In this document: one piece after another, positions 8,551 to 17,025 of the stretch | Position numbering within the stretch: position 1 is the stretch's first letter | Layout of the letters: each line of letters opens with the position of its first letter | Origin: Microbacterium sp. AK031 | GTDB taxonomy: Bacteria > Actinomycetota > Actinomycetes > Actinomycetales > Microbacteriaceae | Length of the DNA: 64,000 bases | Reading direction: 5' to 3' | NCBI RefSeq assembly: GCF_024807145.1 | Contig: NZ_JANUCA010000001.1 | Coordinates: forward strand, 496,001-560,000 | Program-made: the position numbers and the translations under genes | The notes under the pieces: model-generated | Database searches by the model: none | Told to the model about the DNA's origin: nothing | What the model saw: the letters and a program-made list of their open reading frames with translations, nothing else

Positions 8551-8623
8551 GCCTCCGTAGCTCAGTGGATAGAGCGCCGGTTTCCGGTACCGTAGGTCGC
8601 AGGTTCGACTCCTGTCGGGGGCA
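8551..8623 (+). tRNA. tRNA-Arg (CCG anticodon)
   Basis: The cloverleaf can be drawn by eye: acceptor GCCTCCG/CGGGGGC with one G-U pair, D stem GCTC/GAGC, anticodon loop TTCCGGT giving CCG (reads CGG), T stem GCAGG/CCTGT with loop TTCGACT, and discriminator A at 8623. CCA is not encoded. The outermost anticodon-stem pair is a C-U mismatch as I fold it. The gene is about 950 bases from argS, whose product charges it. Confidence 0.93.
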
Positions 8624-8630
8624 CGATCAA

Positions 8631-8668
8631 ACGCGCGAGGCCCGTCCAGATGGACGGGCCTCGCGCGT
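8631..8668. terminator. Strong bidirectional hairpin terminator after tRNA-Arg
   Basis: A near-perfect inverted repeat with arms at 8631-8647 and 8652-8668 (17 bp, four-base loop). It lies between the tRNA and the converging SGNH hydrolase gene. There is no long U-tract, as is common in high-GC actinobacteria. It would serve both directions. Confidence 0.85.
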
Positions 8669-8698
8669 TGCGGTCCTGCGGCCATGACACGTTGCGCA

Positions 8699-9499
8699 TC
8701 ACTGCTCTGGCGACGTCTCCGCACCGCCGGCCTCGGTCACGGGAGCGGCCACGAGTTCGGCAAGCGCCGCAGCGACGCTCTCAGCGAGGTATCGATGGCC
8801 GTCGGTGGACGGATGCTTCGTGCCGAGGTCGACGTCGATCACGGCGAGGTAGTTCTGATCGGTGATCCAATCCTCCTGCACGGGGGAGATGTACCACCAG
8901 CCTCGGCCGCCCGCGAGAGCTGCGAGATCCTGATCGATGCGCGCTGTCGCGTCGCCGACTGGCAGCTCGTGCGGCGCCGGCCCCAGCACCACGATCGTGG
9001 CGTCCGGATACGTCGCAGCCAGCGCGTCCCACGCCGCAGTCACGGCCTCGCGATATCCCGCAGCGCCCGCGGCGCGATCGTTGATCGACCCCTGGATGAT
9101 CACGAGGTCGGGATCGAGCGATGGATCAAGCGCAGCGATTCGCTCACCGAAGGTGGGCCCGTCGACACCAGGCTTCAGATATCCGCTTCCGCGCACGCCG
9201 TCTACCGTCGTCTCGCCGCCCAGCAGATCCGCCAGCAGGTACGCATATCCGAGCGTCGGGTCGCTCGCCGCGGAGCCGTAGGTCCATGAGTCTCCGAAGA
9301 CGAAGACACGCGGATGCTCCGGCATCACGAGCGGCGCAGGAGCCACAGTGACGACCTCCTCAGACGCGAGAACAGGAGATTCGATCGGCGCAGGAACCCA
9401 AGGGCGCCAGACGCCGAGGACGATGGCCGTGGCTGCCGCCGCGAACACAACGAACAGCGCCGTCGCGCGGGTGCGCCGTCGCATCCTCCCCAAAGCCAT
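8699..9499 (-). CDS. SGNH/GDSL-family hydrolase, membrane-anchored or secreted
   Basis: A 266-residue protein with one N-terminal hydrophobic segment (about residues 10-32) after an Arg-rich start, so it is probably anchored outside the membrane. Block I is FVFGDSWTYG with the nucleophilic Ser. Block III is QGSINDR with Asn. The C-terminal TKHPSTDGHRY supplies the Asp-x-x-His of block V. SGNH enzymes are esterases or acyl-hydrolases, and the substrate is unknown. On the minus strand TACCCT (9511-9506) is six bases before the ATG, indicating a leaderless mRNA. Confidence 0.85.
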   Translation of the reverse strand: MALGRMRRRTRATALFVVFAAAATAIVLGVWRPWVPAPIESPVLASEEVVTVAPAPLVMPEHPRVFVFGDSWTYGSAASDPTLGYAYLLADLLGGETTVDGVRGSGYLKPGVDGPTFGERIAALDPSLDPDLVIIQGSINDRAAGAAGYREAVTAAWDALAATYPDATIVVLGPAPHELPVGDATARIDQDLAALAGGRGWWYISPVQEDWITDQNYLAVIDVDLGTKHPSTDGHRYLAESVAAALAELVAAPVTEAGGAETSPEQ

Positions 9500-9570
9500 G
9501 GCATGAGGGTAAGCGACGACGGCCCGAACGGAAAATTCCGGCGTGCGACGCGCCGTAGACTTGACGGGAT

Positions 9571-11235
9571 ATGAACCCCGATACCCTCGCCGAAGCCCTC
9601 CTCGCCGTTGTCACGCCGATCGCCGCGTCCTTGCGACCCGATGAGGCGCTGGGCATCGATGCATCCGACATCGCGCTGGAGCGTCCGCGCAACCGGGACC
9701 ACGGCGACTGGGCGTCCAACATCGCGATGCGACTCGCGAAGAAGCTCGGCACGAACCCCCGTGAACTCGCACAGCGCATCGCCGACGAGATCGTCGCCGT
9801 CGACGGCGTGAAGAGCGCAGAAGTCGCCGGCCCAGGGTTCATCAACTTCCGCCTCGATGCCGCTGCGGCAGGCGTCCTCGCCAAGACGATCGTCGATACC
9901 GGCATCGCGTACGGCACCAACGACTCGCAGGCCGGCGTCAGCGTCAACGTCGAGTTCGTGTCGGCGAACCCGACAGGTCCGCTCCACATTGCCCACACCC
10001 GCTGGGCCGCACTCGGCGACTCGATCGTCCGCCTGCTGCTCGCCAGCGGCGCGAACGCGATCCGCGAGTATTACATCAACGATGCCGGCGCGCAGATGCA
10101 GCGTTTCGCGAGCTCGATAGTCGCGGCGGCGAAGGGCGAGCCGACCCCCGAGGGCGGCTACCCGGGCCAGTACATCGTGACGCTCGCGGAGCGCGTGGTC
10201 GAGGCGCGCCCTGATCTGCTCGAACTGCCCGATGCAGAGCAGCTCAAGGTCGCCGAGGACTTCGCGTACGACTTCCAGCTCGCTGAGATCAAGCGCTCGC
10301 TCGACCGCTTCAACGTTCCCTTCGACGTGTGGTTCTCGGAGCGGACGCTGCATGAGAAGGATGCCGCGGGCGTGAGCCTCATCGATCAGGCGGTGGATCG
10401 CCTGCGCGAACAGGGGCATGTCTTCGACGAGGAGGGCGCCGTCTGGGTGCGCACCACCGACTTCGGCGACGACAAGGACCGCGTCATCCGCCGGTCCAAC
10501 GGCGAGTACACGTATTTCGCCGCCGACGCCGCGTACTACCTGAACAAGGGCGACCGCGGGTTCGAGAACAAGATCTACCTGCTGGGCGCCGACCACCACG
10601 GGTACGTGCATCGTCTCAAGGCGGTCGCCGGTGCCGCAGGTCAGAATCCGGAGAAGAATGTCGAGGTGCTGATCGGCCAGATGGTGTCGATCAACGGCGC
10701 CCGGCTCTCGAAGCGCGCGGGCAACATCATCGAGATGGACGATCTGCTCGACTGGCTCGGCACCGACGCGCTGCGATACTCGCTGGAGCGCTCGCCTGCG
10801 GACTCACCGCTCGACCTCGATCCTGAGCTGCTGCAGAAGCGCACCAACGACAACCCTGTCTTCTACGTGCAGTACGCGCACGCCCGCACGCACAACGTCG
10901 GGCGCAACGCCGCAGACTCCGGCGTCGATCGCTCCGAGTTCGCCCCCGAGACACTGACTCACGAGACCGAGTCGGCGCTTCTCGGTGCGCTGCAGGAGTT
11001 CCCGCGCATCGTCGCCTTCGCCGCGCAGGTGCGCGAGCCGCACCGTGTCGCCCGCTACCTCGAGGAGCTCGCGGGGCTCTACCATCGCTGGTACGACAAC
11101 TGCCGCGTAACTCCGCTGAGCGACGACCCGATCGAGAGCGTGCACCGTACGCGCCTGTGGCTCAACGACGCCACCGGCCAGGTTCTGCGCAACGGGCTCG
11201 GCCTGCTCGGCGTGTCTGCTCCGGAACGCATGTGA
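9571..11235 (+). CDS. argS: Arginyl-tRNA synthetase
   Basis: A 554-residue class I aminoacyl-tRNA synthetase that charges tRNA-Arg. The HIGH-type motif reads GPLHIAHTRW at about residues 137-146. The KMSKS region is replaced by GARLSKRAGN at about 377-386, as is usual in ArgRS. The C-terminal DALRALEY-like segment and helical anticodon-binding domain (VQYAHART) are intact. TAGACT at 9556-9561 lies nine bases before the ATG, giving at most a few leader nucleotides. Its stop overlaps the following DUF2993 gene by GTGA. Confidence 0.97.
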   Translation: MNPDTLAEALLAVVTPIAASLRPDEALGIDASDIALERPRNRDHGDWASNIAMRLAKKLGTNPRELAQRIADEIVAVDGVKSAEVAGPGFINFRLDAAAAGVLAKTIVDTGIAYGTNDSQAGVSVNVEFVSANPTGPLHIAHTRWAALGDSIVRLLLASGANAIREYYINDAGAQMQRFASSIVAAAKGEPTPEGGYPGQYIVTLAERVVEARPDLLELPDAEQLKVAEDFAYDFQLAEIKRSLDRFNVPFDVWFSERTLHEKDAAGVSLIDQAVDRLREQGHVFDEEGAVWVRTTDFGDDKDRVIRRSNGEYTYFAADAAYYLNKGDRGFENKIYLLGADHHGYVHRLKAVAGAAGQNPEKNVEVLIGQMVSINGARLSKRAGNIIEMDDLLDWLGTDALRYSLERSPADSPLDLDPELLQKRTNDNPVFYVQYAHARTHNVGRNAADSGVDRSEFAPETLTHETESALLGALQEFPRIVAFAAQVREPHRVARYLEELAGLYHRWYDNCRVTPLSDDPIESVHRTRLWLNDATGQVLRNGLGLLGVSAPERM

Positions 11236-11987
11236 TCTCGGCCGAACGAACCCGCCGCGCGCGCTGGCCATGGGTTCTGCTCGTCGTCGTGATTCTTGCG
11301 GTGCTGGTCGTCGCCGCGGAGCTGATCGCACGCGCCGTCCTGCCAGGCGTCGTACGCGGCATCGTCATCGAGCAGCTCGAGCTTCCGGCCGACCAGCAGC
11401 TCGACGTCGATGCAGCCGGCATCCTGCTGCCGCAGCTGATCGGCGGCAGGCTCGACCAGCTGCATCTCACCACCGGGTCCGTCACGATCGGCGGCGTCAC
11501 CGGGGCGGCTGATGTCACAGCGACCGGAATCCCGCTGCGCGGGGGAGATCTTGAAGACGCGTGGGGCACGGTACGTATCGACGACGAGCAGTTCACTGCG
11601 CTCGTCGCGGCATCCGATCTGCCGATCGATACTGTCGAATTCGACGAGCCCGACGTAACCGTATCGGGCAGCGTTCCCGTGTTCGGCATCTTGCTGCCGC
11701 TCGCCTTGACGGTCACGCCTGGCGCAGATGCAGGAGAACTGCTGCTGACTCCCGTCTCGCTGCAGGTGGCGGGCACCACGCTGAACGCCCAGCAGGTCGC
11801 CGACCGCTTCGGCTCGATCGCCGAGCAGCTCACTCAGACGCAGCGCATCTGCATCGCAGATCAGCTTCCGGCGGGACTCACCATGACCGGCCTCGCCGTA
11901 GACGGCAACGAGGTGGTGGTCGACGTTCAGGTCGACGGCGCGATCGTGACCGACGAGACGCTGCAGGAGAACGGCGTCTGCCCTTAG
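11232..11987 (+). CDS. DUF2993 (LmeA-like) membrane-anchored protein
   Basis: A 251-residue protein with one N-terminal transmembrane helix (WPWVLLVVVILAVLVVAAELIAR) and an extracytoplasmic domain of beta-rich repeats. This matches the actinobacterial DUF2993 family. A mycobacterial member, LmeA, takes part in cell-envelope glycolipid maturation; the role here is unknown. The start is GTG at 11232, overlapping the argS stop by four bases. An upstream in-frame ATG lies inside argS and is rejected. The stop overlaps the converging BrkB-like gene by four bases. Confidence 0.8.
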   Translation: MISAERTRRARWPWVLLVVVILAVLVVAAELIARAVLPGVVRGIVIEQLELPADQQLDVDAAGILLPQLIGGRLDQLHLTTGSVTIGGVTGAADVTATGIPLRGGDLEDAWGTVRIDDEQFTALVAASDLPIDTVEFDEPDVTVSGSVPVFGILLPLALTVTPGADAGELLLTPVSLQVAGTTLNAQQVADRFGSIAEQLTQTQRICIADQLPAGLTMTGLAVDGNEVVVDVQVDGAIVTDETLQENGVCP

Positions 11988-13030
11988 GCCTCGCGCTCGG
12001 CGGCTGCGGCCTTCTCCGCGGCGCGCAGCGCATCCGTTGCGATCTGCACATCCTGCTGGGCGCGCCGTACTCGTCGTTGCGCGAACGTGCGTGCGCCCTC
12101 CCTGGCCGACACGCGATCGTGCTTCTCCTCGACGCCGGTGACGATGTACGCGCAGGCGACGAGGATGACCTGAGCGCTGAGGTTCAGCCAGATCAGCAGC
12201 GCGAGCAGCGAAGCGAAGGATGCGAGCAGCGGGTTGGAGGTCGCACCTCCCACGAACAGACTCGACAGCTCCTGAAGCCCGAGCAGGCCCACCCCACCGA
12301 GGAGTGCGCCTGGCAAGATCACGCGTGCCGAACCGCGCTGCCCTGACAGCAGCCGGAACACGCCGAAGATCAGGAGTGCATCCAGCGCGAAGACGATGAG
12401 AAGCGACACGGTCCGGATGCCCCAGACCGCCGGCACGGCATCCTCGGGCAGGCCGAGCAGATCCGTGACGAAGCCGATTCCGATGCGGGCGACGAACGTG
12501 ATCGCCGCCGCGACCAGGAAGGACAACCCGATTCCGATCGCCAGGGCGAGGTTGCGAAGTATGACCCAGAGCCAGAACACGTCGTCGAGGACGGTGCCGG
12601 CGATGCTGCGCACGGCGGTGCGCAGTGAACCGATCGCGCCCAGCGCGGCACCTATCAACGCGATCAGTGAGATGATTCCCGCGATCGAGAGTCCTCCGAC
12701 GGCGTCGATCGCCGATGGATCCTCTACGACGCCCCCTTCTCCCACCAGGCCGGGAATCGCGGAGTCGATCGCCGTGATGATGGCCGCCCACGCCTCATCG
12801 TTGCCCGCGAGCCAGATGGTGGCGATCGAGAATCCGAGCAGCAGGCCGGCGAACACGCTGAAGAGCGCGCGGTATGTGACGCTGTCGGCGAGCATCGGAC
12901 CGCGCCGCTCGACGTAGAGGAGCGCGGCACGTACGAGCTTCCGCTCCAACGCCCAGGCGATGACGGACTTCATGAGTCCTGCCATCCCGCTCGGCTTCTT
13001 GTCTGAGTCGGTCTTGTGCGCGCTCTGCAT
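11984..13030 (-). CDS. YihY/BrkB-family membrane protein
   Basis: A 348-residue protein with a cytoplasmic N-terminus, a family-typical entry segment (LADSVTYRALFSVFAGLLLG) and six predicted membrane helices. A charged coiled-coil tail of about 45 residues ends in AAEKAAAAEREA. YihY/BrkB proteins are of uncertain function; 'ribonuclease BN' annotations are historical errors. TACGGT (13042-13037, minus strand) is exactly six bases before the ATG, so the mRNA is probably leaderless. It converges with the DUF2993 gene with overlapping stop codons. Confidence 0.87.
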   Translation of the reverse strand: MQSAHKTDSDKKPSGMAGLMKSVIAWALERKLVRAALLYVERRGPMLADSVTYRALFSVFAGLLLGFSIATIWLAGNDEAWAAIITAIDSAIPGLVGEGGVVEDPSAIDAVGGLSIAGIISLIALIGAALGAIGSLRTAVRSIAGTVLDDVFWLWVILRNLALAIGIGLSFLVAAAITFVARIGIGFVTDLLGLPEDAVPAVWGIRTVSLLIVFALDALLIFGVFRLLSGQRGSARVILPGALLGGVGLLGLQELSSLFVGGATSNPLLASFASLLALLIWLNLSAQVILVACAYIVTGVEEKHDRVSAREGARTFAQRRVRRAQQDVQIATDALRAAEKAAAAEREA

Positions 13031-13165
13031 GACTCCACCGTAATGATTCGTGATCTGCGTCCGGGAAGGGCTTGCGTATGCGGGCCGGGCGTTCTAGGTG
13101 CCTTAGAATCGGGGCAACCTCGTATGGCGCGATCCTGCCCGAGGATCCCTCCCGACGATTGGTGT

Positions 13166-14578
13166 GTGGTGCATCCTTCTGCTGTCTCGCTCGCCCCTGA
13201 GTGGCTCATCGCGCCCGAAGACCCGAATGCGCTGGCGCCGTCGGTGTGGCCGGCATCCGCTCGTCGCGACCGCGATGGCGTGCTCGCGATCGGCGACATG
13301 TCCGCGACCGAGCTCGTTCGCTCGTACGGCACTCCGCTGCTGGTCCTCGATGAGGAAGAGGTGCGTGCTCGTGCTCGCGCATTCCATGACTCGTTCGCGG
13401 CGGCAGCGGCCGCGCATGAGACCACGGCGCGGGTGTACTACGCGGGCAAGGCCTTCCTCTCCACCGCGGTCGCCCGCTGGGTGACCGAAGAGGGCCTCAA
13501 CGTCGACGTGTGCACCCGGGGCGAACTCGAGGTCGCACTCGCGGCAGGTGTCGAGCCCGCGAACATCGGATTCCACGGCAACAACAAGTCGGTCGACGAG
13601 ATCGAACGGGCGGTGCAGGTCGGCATCGGTTCGATAATCGTCGACAGCGCGATCGAGATCGAGCGCATCGCCGCGGTGGCAGTGCGCACCGGCGCAGTGC
13701 AGCGCGTGCTCGTACGCGTCAACAACGGCGTGCACGCCGAGACCCACGACTTCCTCGCGACGGCCCACGAGGATCAGAAGTTCGGCATGACATTCGCGGA
13801 TGCTGAGGTGGCGGTCGCCCGCATCAGAGAGCTGCCTGGACTGGAGTTCGTCGGTCTGCATTGCCACATCGGGTCGCAGATCTTCGGGGTCGCCGGATTC
13901 CGCGAGTCCGCGTCACGGGTGCTGGAGCTGCATGAGAAGCTGCTCGCCGGCGGCGACATCCCGCTGCTGAACCTCGGCGGCGGCTTCGGAATCGCGTACA
14001 CGAGCGTCGACGACCCGACGCCGATCGAACAGCTCGCCGCCGAGATCGTCACTGCGGTCGCAGAGGGCTGCGCGGCGCGAGGCATCGCTCTGCCGAGCCT
14101 CGCCTTCGAGCCGGGACGCGCGATCGTCGGCACAGCAGGCGTCACGCTGTACGAGGTCGGGACAACCAAGGAGGTGCGTCTCGACTCCGGTGCGAGCCGC
14201 CTCTACGTCAGTGTCGACGGCGGGATGAGCGACAATGCGCGCACGGCCCTCTACGGAGCGCAGTTCTCCGCGCGTCTCGCGTCCCGCATCGGATCTGGTG
14301 GTCCTGCCCTGGCGCGCGTCGTCGGCAAGCACTGCGAATCGGGCGACATCGTCGTCGACCACGAGTACCTTCCCGCCGACATCGCACCGGGTGACCTTCT
14401 CGCCGTCCCCGCCACCGGCGCGTACTGCGCCTCGCTGTCGAGCAACTACAACCATGTCCCCAGACCTCCGGTCGTCGCGGTCTCAGGCGGTCATTCCCGC
14501 GTGATCGTGCGCGGAGAGAGTATCGACGACCTGTTGGCCCGGGATGCCGGGATCAGCGCGAACGAAGGAGCACGATGA
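13166..14578 (+). CDS. lysA: Diaminopimelate decarboxylase
   Basis: A ~470-residue PLP enzyme that decarboxylates meso-diaminopimelate to L-lysine. The PLP Lys is in YYAGKAF (about residue 94). LHCHIGSQI, the glycine-rich GGGFG, EPGRAIVG and the CESGD segment are all present. The start is uncertain. GTG 13166 or 13169 fits the domain start, whereas ATG 13124 is 14 bases after a TAGAAT box (13104-13109) but would add residues with atypical codons. The stop overlaps hom by ATGA, making lysA-hom-thrB one coupled operon for the aspartate family. Confidence 0.94.
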   Translation: MVHPSAVSLAPEWLIAPEDPNALAPSVWPASARRDRDGVLAIGDMSATELVRSYGTPLLVLDEEEVRARARAFHDSFAAAAAAHETTARVYYAGKAFLSTAVARWVTEEGLNVDVCTRGELEVALAAGVEPANIGFHGNNKSVDEIERAVQVGIGSIIVDSAIEIERIAAVAVRTGAVQRVLVRVNNGVHAETHDFLATAHEDQKFGMTFADAEVAVARIRELPGLEFVGLHCHIGSQIFGVAGFRESASRVLELHEKLLAGGDIPLLNLGGGFGIAYTSVDDPTPIEQLAAEIVTAVAEGCAARGIALPSLAFEPGRAIVGTAGVTLYEVGTTKEVRLDSGASRLYVSVDGGMSDNARTALYGAQFSARLASRIGSGGPALARVVGKHCESGDIVVDHEYLPADIAPGDLLAVPATGAYCASLSSNYNHVPRPPVVAVSGGHSRVIVRGESIDDLLARDAGISANEGAR

Positions 14579-15909
14579 CCCACCTCCAGGGGAGCAGTTC
14601 AGGGCAGTACCGACGACTGAGGGTGGCGCTGCTCGGCGCGGGCGCTGTGGGATCGCAGGTCGCCCGCATCCTGCTGCAGCACGGTGACGAACTCGCCGAC
14701 CGGTCCGGAGCCTCCCTCGAACTCGCCGGCATCGCAGTGCGTGACGTCGATGCGAAGCGCGACGTCGATCTCCCCAAGGAGCTGTTCACGACCGACGCGG
14801 AAAACCTGATCGTCGGCAGCGACATCGTGATCGAGCTGATGGGCGGGATCGAGCCCGCACGCGAGAACCTGCTGCTGGCGCTGAAGTCCGGCGCTGACGT
14901 GGTCACCGCCAACAAGGCGCTGCTCGCGACGCACGGCCCTGAACTGTTCGAGGCCGCCGATCAGGTCGGTGCTTCCGTCTATTACGAGGCGGCAGCGGCC
15001 GGCGCCATCCCGATCATCCGTCCGTTGCGTGATTCTCTGGCAGGGGACCGCGTCGTGCGCCTGATGGGCATCGTCAACGGCACCACGAACTACATCCTCG
15101 ACCGCATGGACGGCGAAGGTGCCGATTTCGGCGAGGTGCTCGCCGATGCGCAGCACCTGGGCTACGCGGAGGCGGACCCCACTGCGGATGTCGACGGCTA
15201 TGACGCCGCGCAGAAGGCCGCGATCCTCGCCTCGCTCGCCTTCCACACGGCGGTTCCGCTGGATGCCGTGCATCGAGAGGGCATCACGCAGATCACGCCG
15301 TCGATGATCGAGGAAGCCCGCGCCGCCGGGTTCGTGATCAAGCTGCTCGCCGTATGCGAGCGCCTCGACGTCGGTGGTGCCGAGTCGATCTCGGTGCGGG
15401 TCTACCCGGCGCTGGTCGCACGCACGCACCCGCTCGCATCGGTGCACGGTGCGAACAACGCGGTGTTCGTGGAAGCAGAGGCCGCCGGCTCGCTGATGTT
15501 CTACGGCGCAGGCGCAGGCGGCGTGCAGACCGCGTCAGCCGTGCTCGGCGACGTCGTCTCTGCCGCACGTCGCCACATCGCTGGCGGCGTCGGCGTGGGC
15601 GAATCGACCCGCGCGAACCTGCCGACGGTTCCGATCGGCAACGTCATCACCCGCTATCAGATCACGCTCGAGGTCGACGATCAGCCTGGCGTGCTCGCGG
15701 CGGTCGCCGGCATCCTGAGCGAGGGCGGCGTCTCGGTGGCGACGGTCGTGCAGACCGTCGAAGGGGAGGGCGACGAAGACGCGACCGCGCGTCTCATCAT
15801 CGGCACCCACAAGGCCACCGAGCAGGCGCTCAGCGACACCGTCGCGCAGCTCGCTGCGAGCGCTGTCGTCGAGCGCGTCGTCTCGGTTCTGCGCGTGGAA
15901 GGCGAATGA
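14575..15909 (+). CDS. hom: Homoserine dehydrogenase with ACT domain
   Basis: A 444-residue NAD(P)-dependent enzyme that reduces aspartate semialdehyde to homoserine. The Rossmann motif LLGAGAVGSQVARILL is near residues 18-33. The substrate-domain signature NGTTNYILDRM lies near 166. The C-terminal ~85 residues (YQITLEVDDQPGVLAAVAGI) form an ACT domain that usually mediates threonine feedback. The start ATG lies within the lysA stop (ATGA) and the stop overlaps thrB the same way. Confidence 0.97.
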   Translation: MTHLQGSSSGQYRRLRVALLGAGAVGSQVARILLQHGDELADRSGASLELAGIAVRDVDAKRDVDLPKELFTTDAENLIVGSDIVIELMGGIEPARENLLLALKSGADVVTANKALLATHGPELFEAADQVGASVYYEAAAAGAIPIIRPLRDSLAGDRVVRLMGIVNGTTNYILDRMDGEGADFGEVLADAQHLGYAEADPTADVDGYDAAQKAAILASLAFHTAVPLDAVHREGITQITPSMIEEARAAGFVIKLLAVCERLDVGGAESISVRVYPALVARTHPLASVHGANNAVFVEAEAAGSLMFYGAGAGGVQTASAVLGDVVSAARRHIAGGVGVGESTRANLPTVPIGNVITRYQITLEVDDQPGVLAAVAGILSEGGVSVATVVQTVEGEGDEDATARLIIGTHKATEQALSDTVAQLAASAVVERVVSVLRVEGE

Positions 15910-16859
15910 TGGTCGTCGCGGTCTCTGAGCCTGTCGAAGGGCGCACCGTCACAGTGCGGGTACCGGCGACGAGTGCGAATCTCGGTCCTGGATTCGACAC
16001 GCTCGGCCTCGCGCTCAGCGTCTATGACGAGCTCGCCGTCTCCGTTCTCTCCGACGACCGTCTCGAGATCGAGGTGACGGGATCCGGCGCCTCCGAGATA
16101 TCCCGCGACGAGTCGAACCTCGTCGTCCGCTCCATCGAGCACGTGTACAACGACGTGGGGCGCGTGATGCCGGGGCTGCGGATCACCGCGCACAACGGCG
16201 TGCCGCACGGCCGTGGACTCGGCTCCTCCGGCGCCGCTGTCACAGCGGGAGTCCTTGCGGCCAAAGGGCTGCTGGAGGGTGAAGTCGACTTCTCGGACAT
16301 CGACCTCCTGCGCCTCGCCACCGAACTCGAAGGGCATCCGGACAACGTCGCGCCGGCGCTGTTCGGCGGGCTCACGATCGCCTGGACGGGGGAGCGCGGT
16401 CCACAGCACAAGAAGCTGCTCGTGCACCGTGGCGTCGCACCGCTCGTGCTCGTTCCCGAGCGCACGATGTCCACCGTTCTGGCGCGTTCGCTGCAGCCGC
16501 CACAGGTGTCGCGCGAGGATGCCGTGTTCAACGTCTCCCGCTCAGCCCTGCTGATCGCTGCGCTCACCCAGAGCCCCGAACTCCTGCTCGACGCGACAGC
16601 TGACCGCCTGCACCAGGATTACCGGGCGGAGGCGATGCCCGAGACCCACGCCCTGGTCCAGACGCTCCGCAAAGCCGGTTTCGCCGCGGTCGTCTCCGGG
16701 GCAGGGCCCAGCGTCCTCGTGCTCGCGGACGGGCCGGGGAGCCGACTCGAAGCCGCTGAACTCGCCGCATCCGCCGTCGACACCCCGTGGGAGGCTCTCA
16801 TGCTCGCCGTCGACGTGCGTGGTGGTACAGTAAGGGATCGAGCGGAGGGCTCCACGTAA
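15906..16859 (+). CDS. thrB: Homoserine kinase
   Basis: A 317-residue GHMP-family kinase that phosphorylates homoserine for ThrC. VRVPATSANLGPGFDTLGLAL opens the fold and PHGRGLGSSGAAVTAG (about residues 98-113) is the ATP-binding motif. Two adjacent ATGs (15906, 15909) are possible starts, and the first overlaps the hom stop. The first ~12 residues (MMVVAVSEPVEG) precede the usual family start. They are encoded by a copy of a repeat-like sequence, CTGAGCCTGTCGAAGGG (15925-15941). Confidence 0.96.
   Translation: MMVVAVSEPVEGRTVTVRVPATSANLGPGFDTLGLALSVYDELAVSVLSDDRLEIEVTGSGASEISRDESNLVVRSIEHVYNDVGRVMPGLRITAHNGVPHGRGLGSSGAAVTAGVLAAKGLLEGEVDFSDIDLLRLATELEGHPDNVAPALFGGLTIAWTGERGPQHKKLLVHRGVAPLVLVPERTMSTVLARSLQPPQVSREDAVFNVSRSALLIAALTQSPELLLDATADRLHQDYRAEAMPETHALVQTLRKAGFAAVVSGAGPSVLVLADGPGSRLEAAELAASAVDTPWEALMLAVDVRGGTVRDRAEGST
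16826..16831 (+). promoter_or_regulatory. Candidate rho promoter (-10)
   Basis: TGG-TACAGT near the end of thrB resembles an extended -10 element. It would give a leader of about 185 bases before rho, long enough for autogenous control. No convincing -35 is visible, so this is tentative. Confidence 0.35.
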
Positions 16860-17025
16860 TTCGTGAATCTGGCCCCCATCGCAATTCTGCGAGATCCGCA
16901 CGCAACCGCCAGAACCTCTTTCCTGGTCCTGGCCGGCAGGTGCCGAGCATCTGCCCGTGCGATCGCGCGCAGCACCCGTTGTGCGCGAGACATGCTCATT
17001 TCCCACGACATATGAGGGAGTACTC

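Noticed and set aside
13031-13165. A lysine riboswitch or other leader before lysA
   Set aside because: The 60 bases after the TAGAAT box show no lysine-riboswitch-like multi-helix structure by eye and are too short for one.
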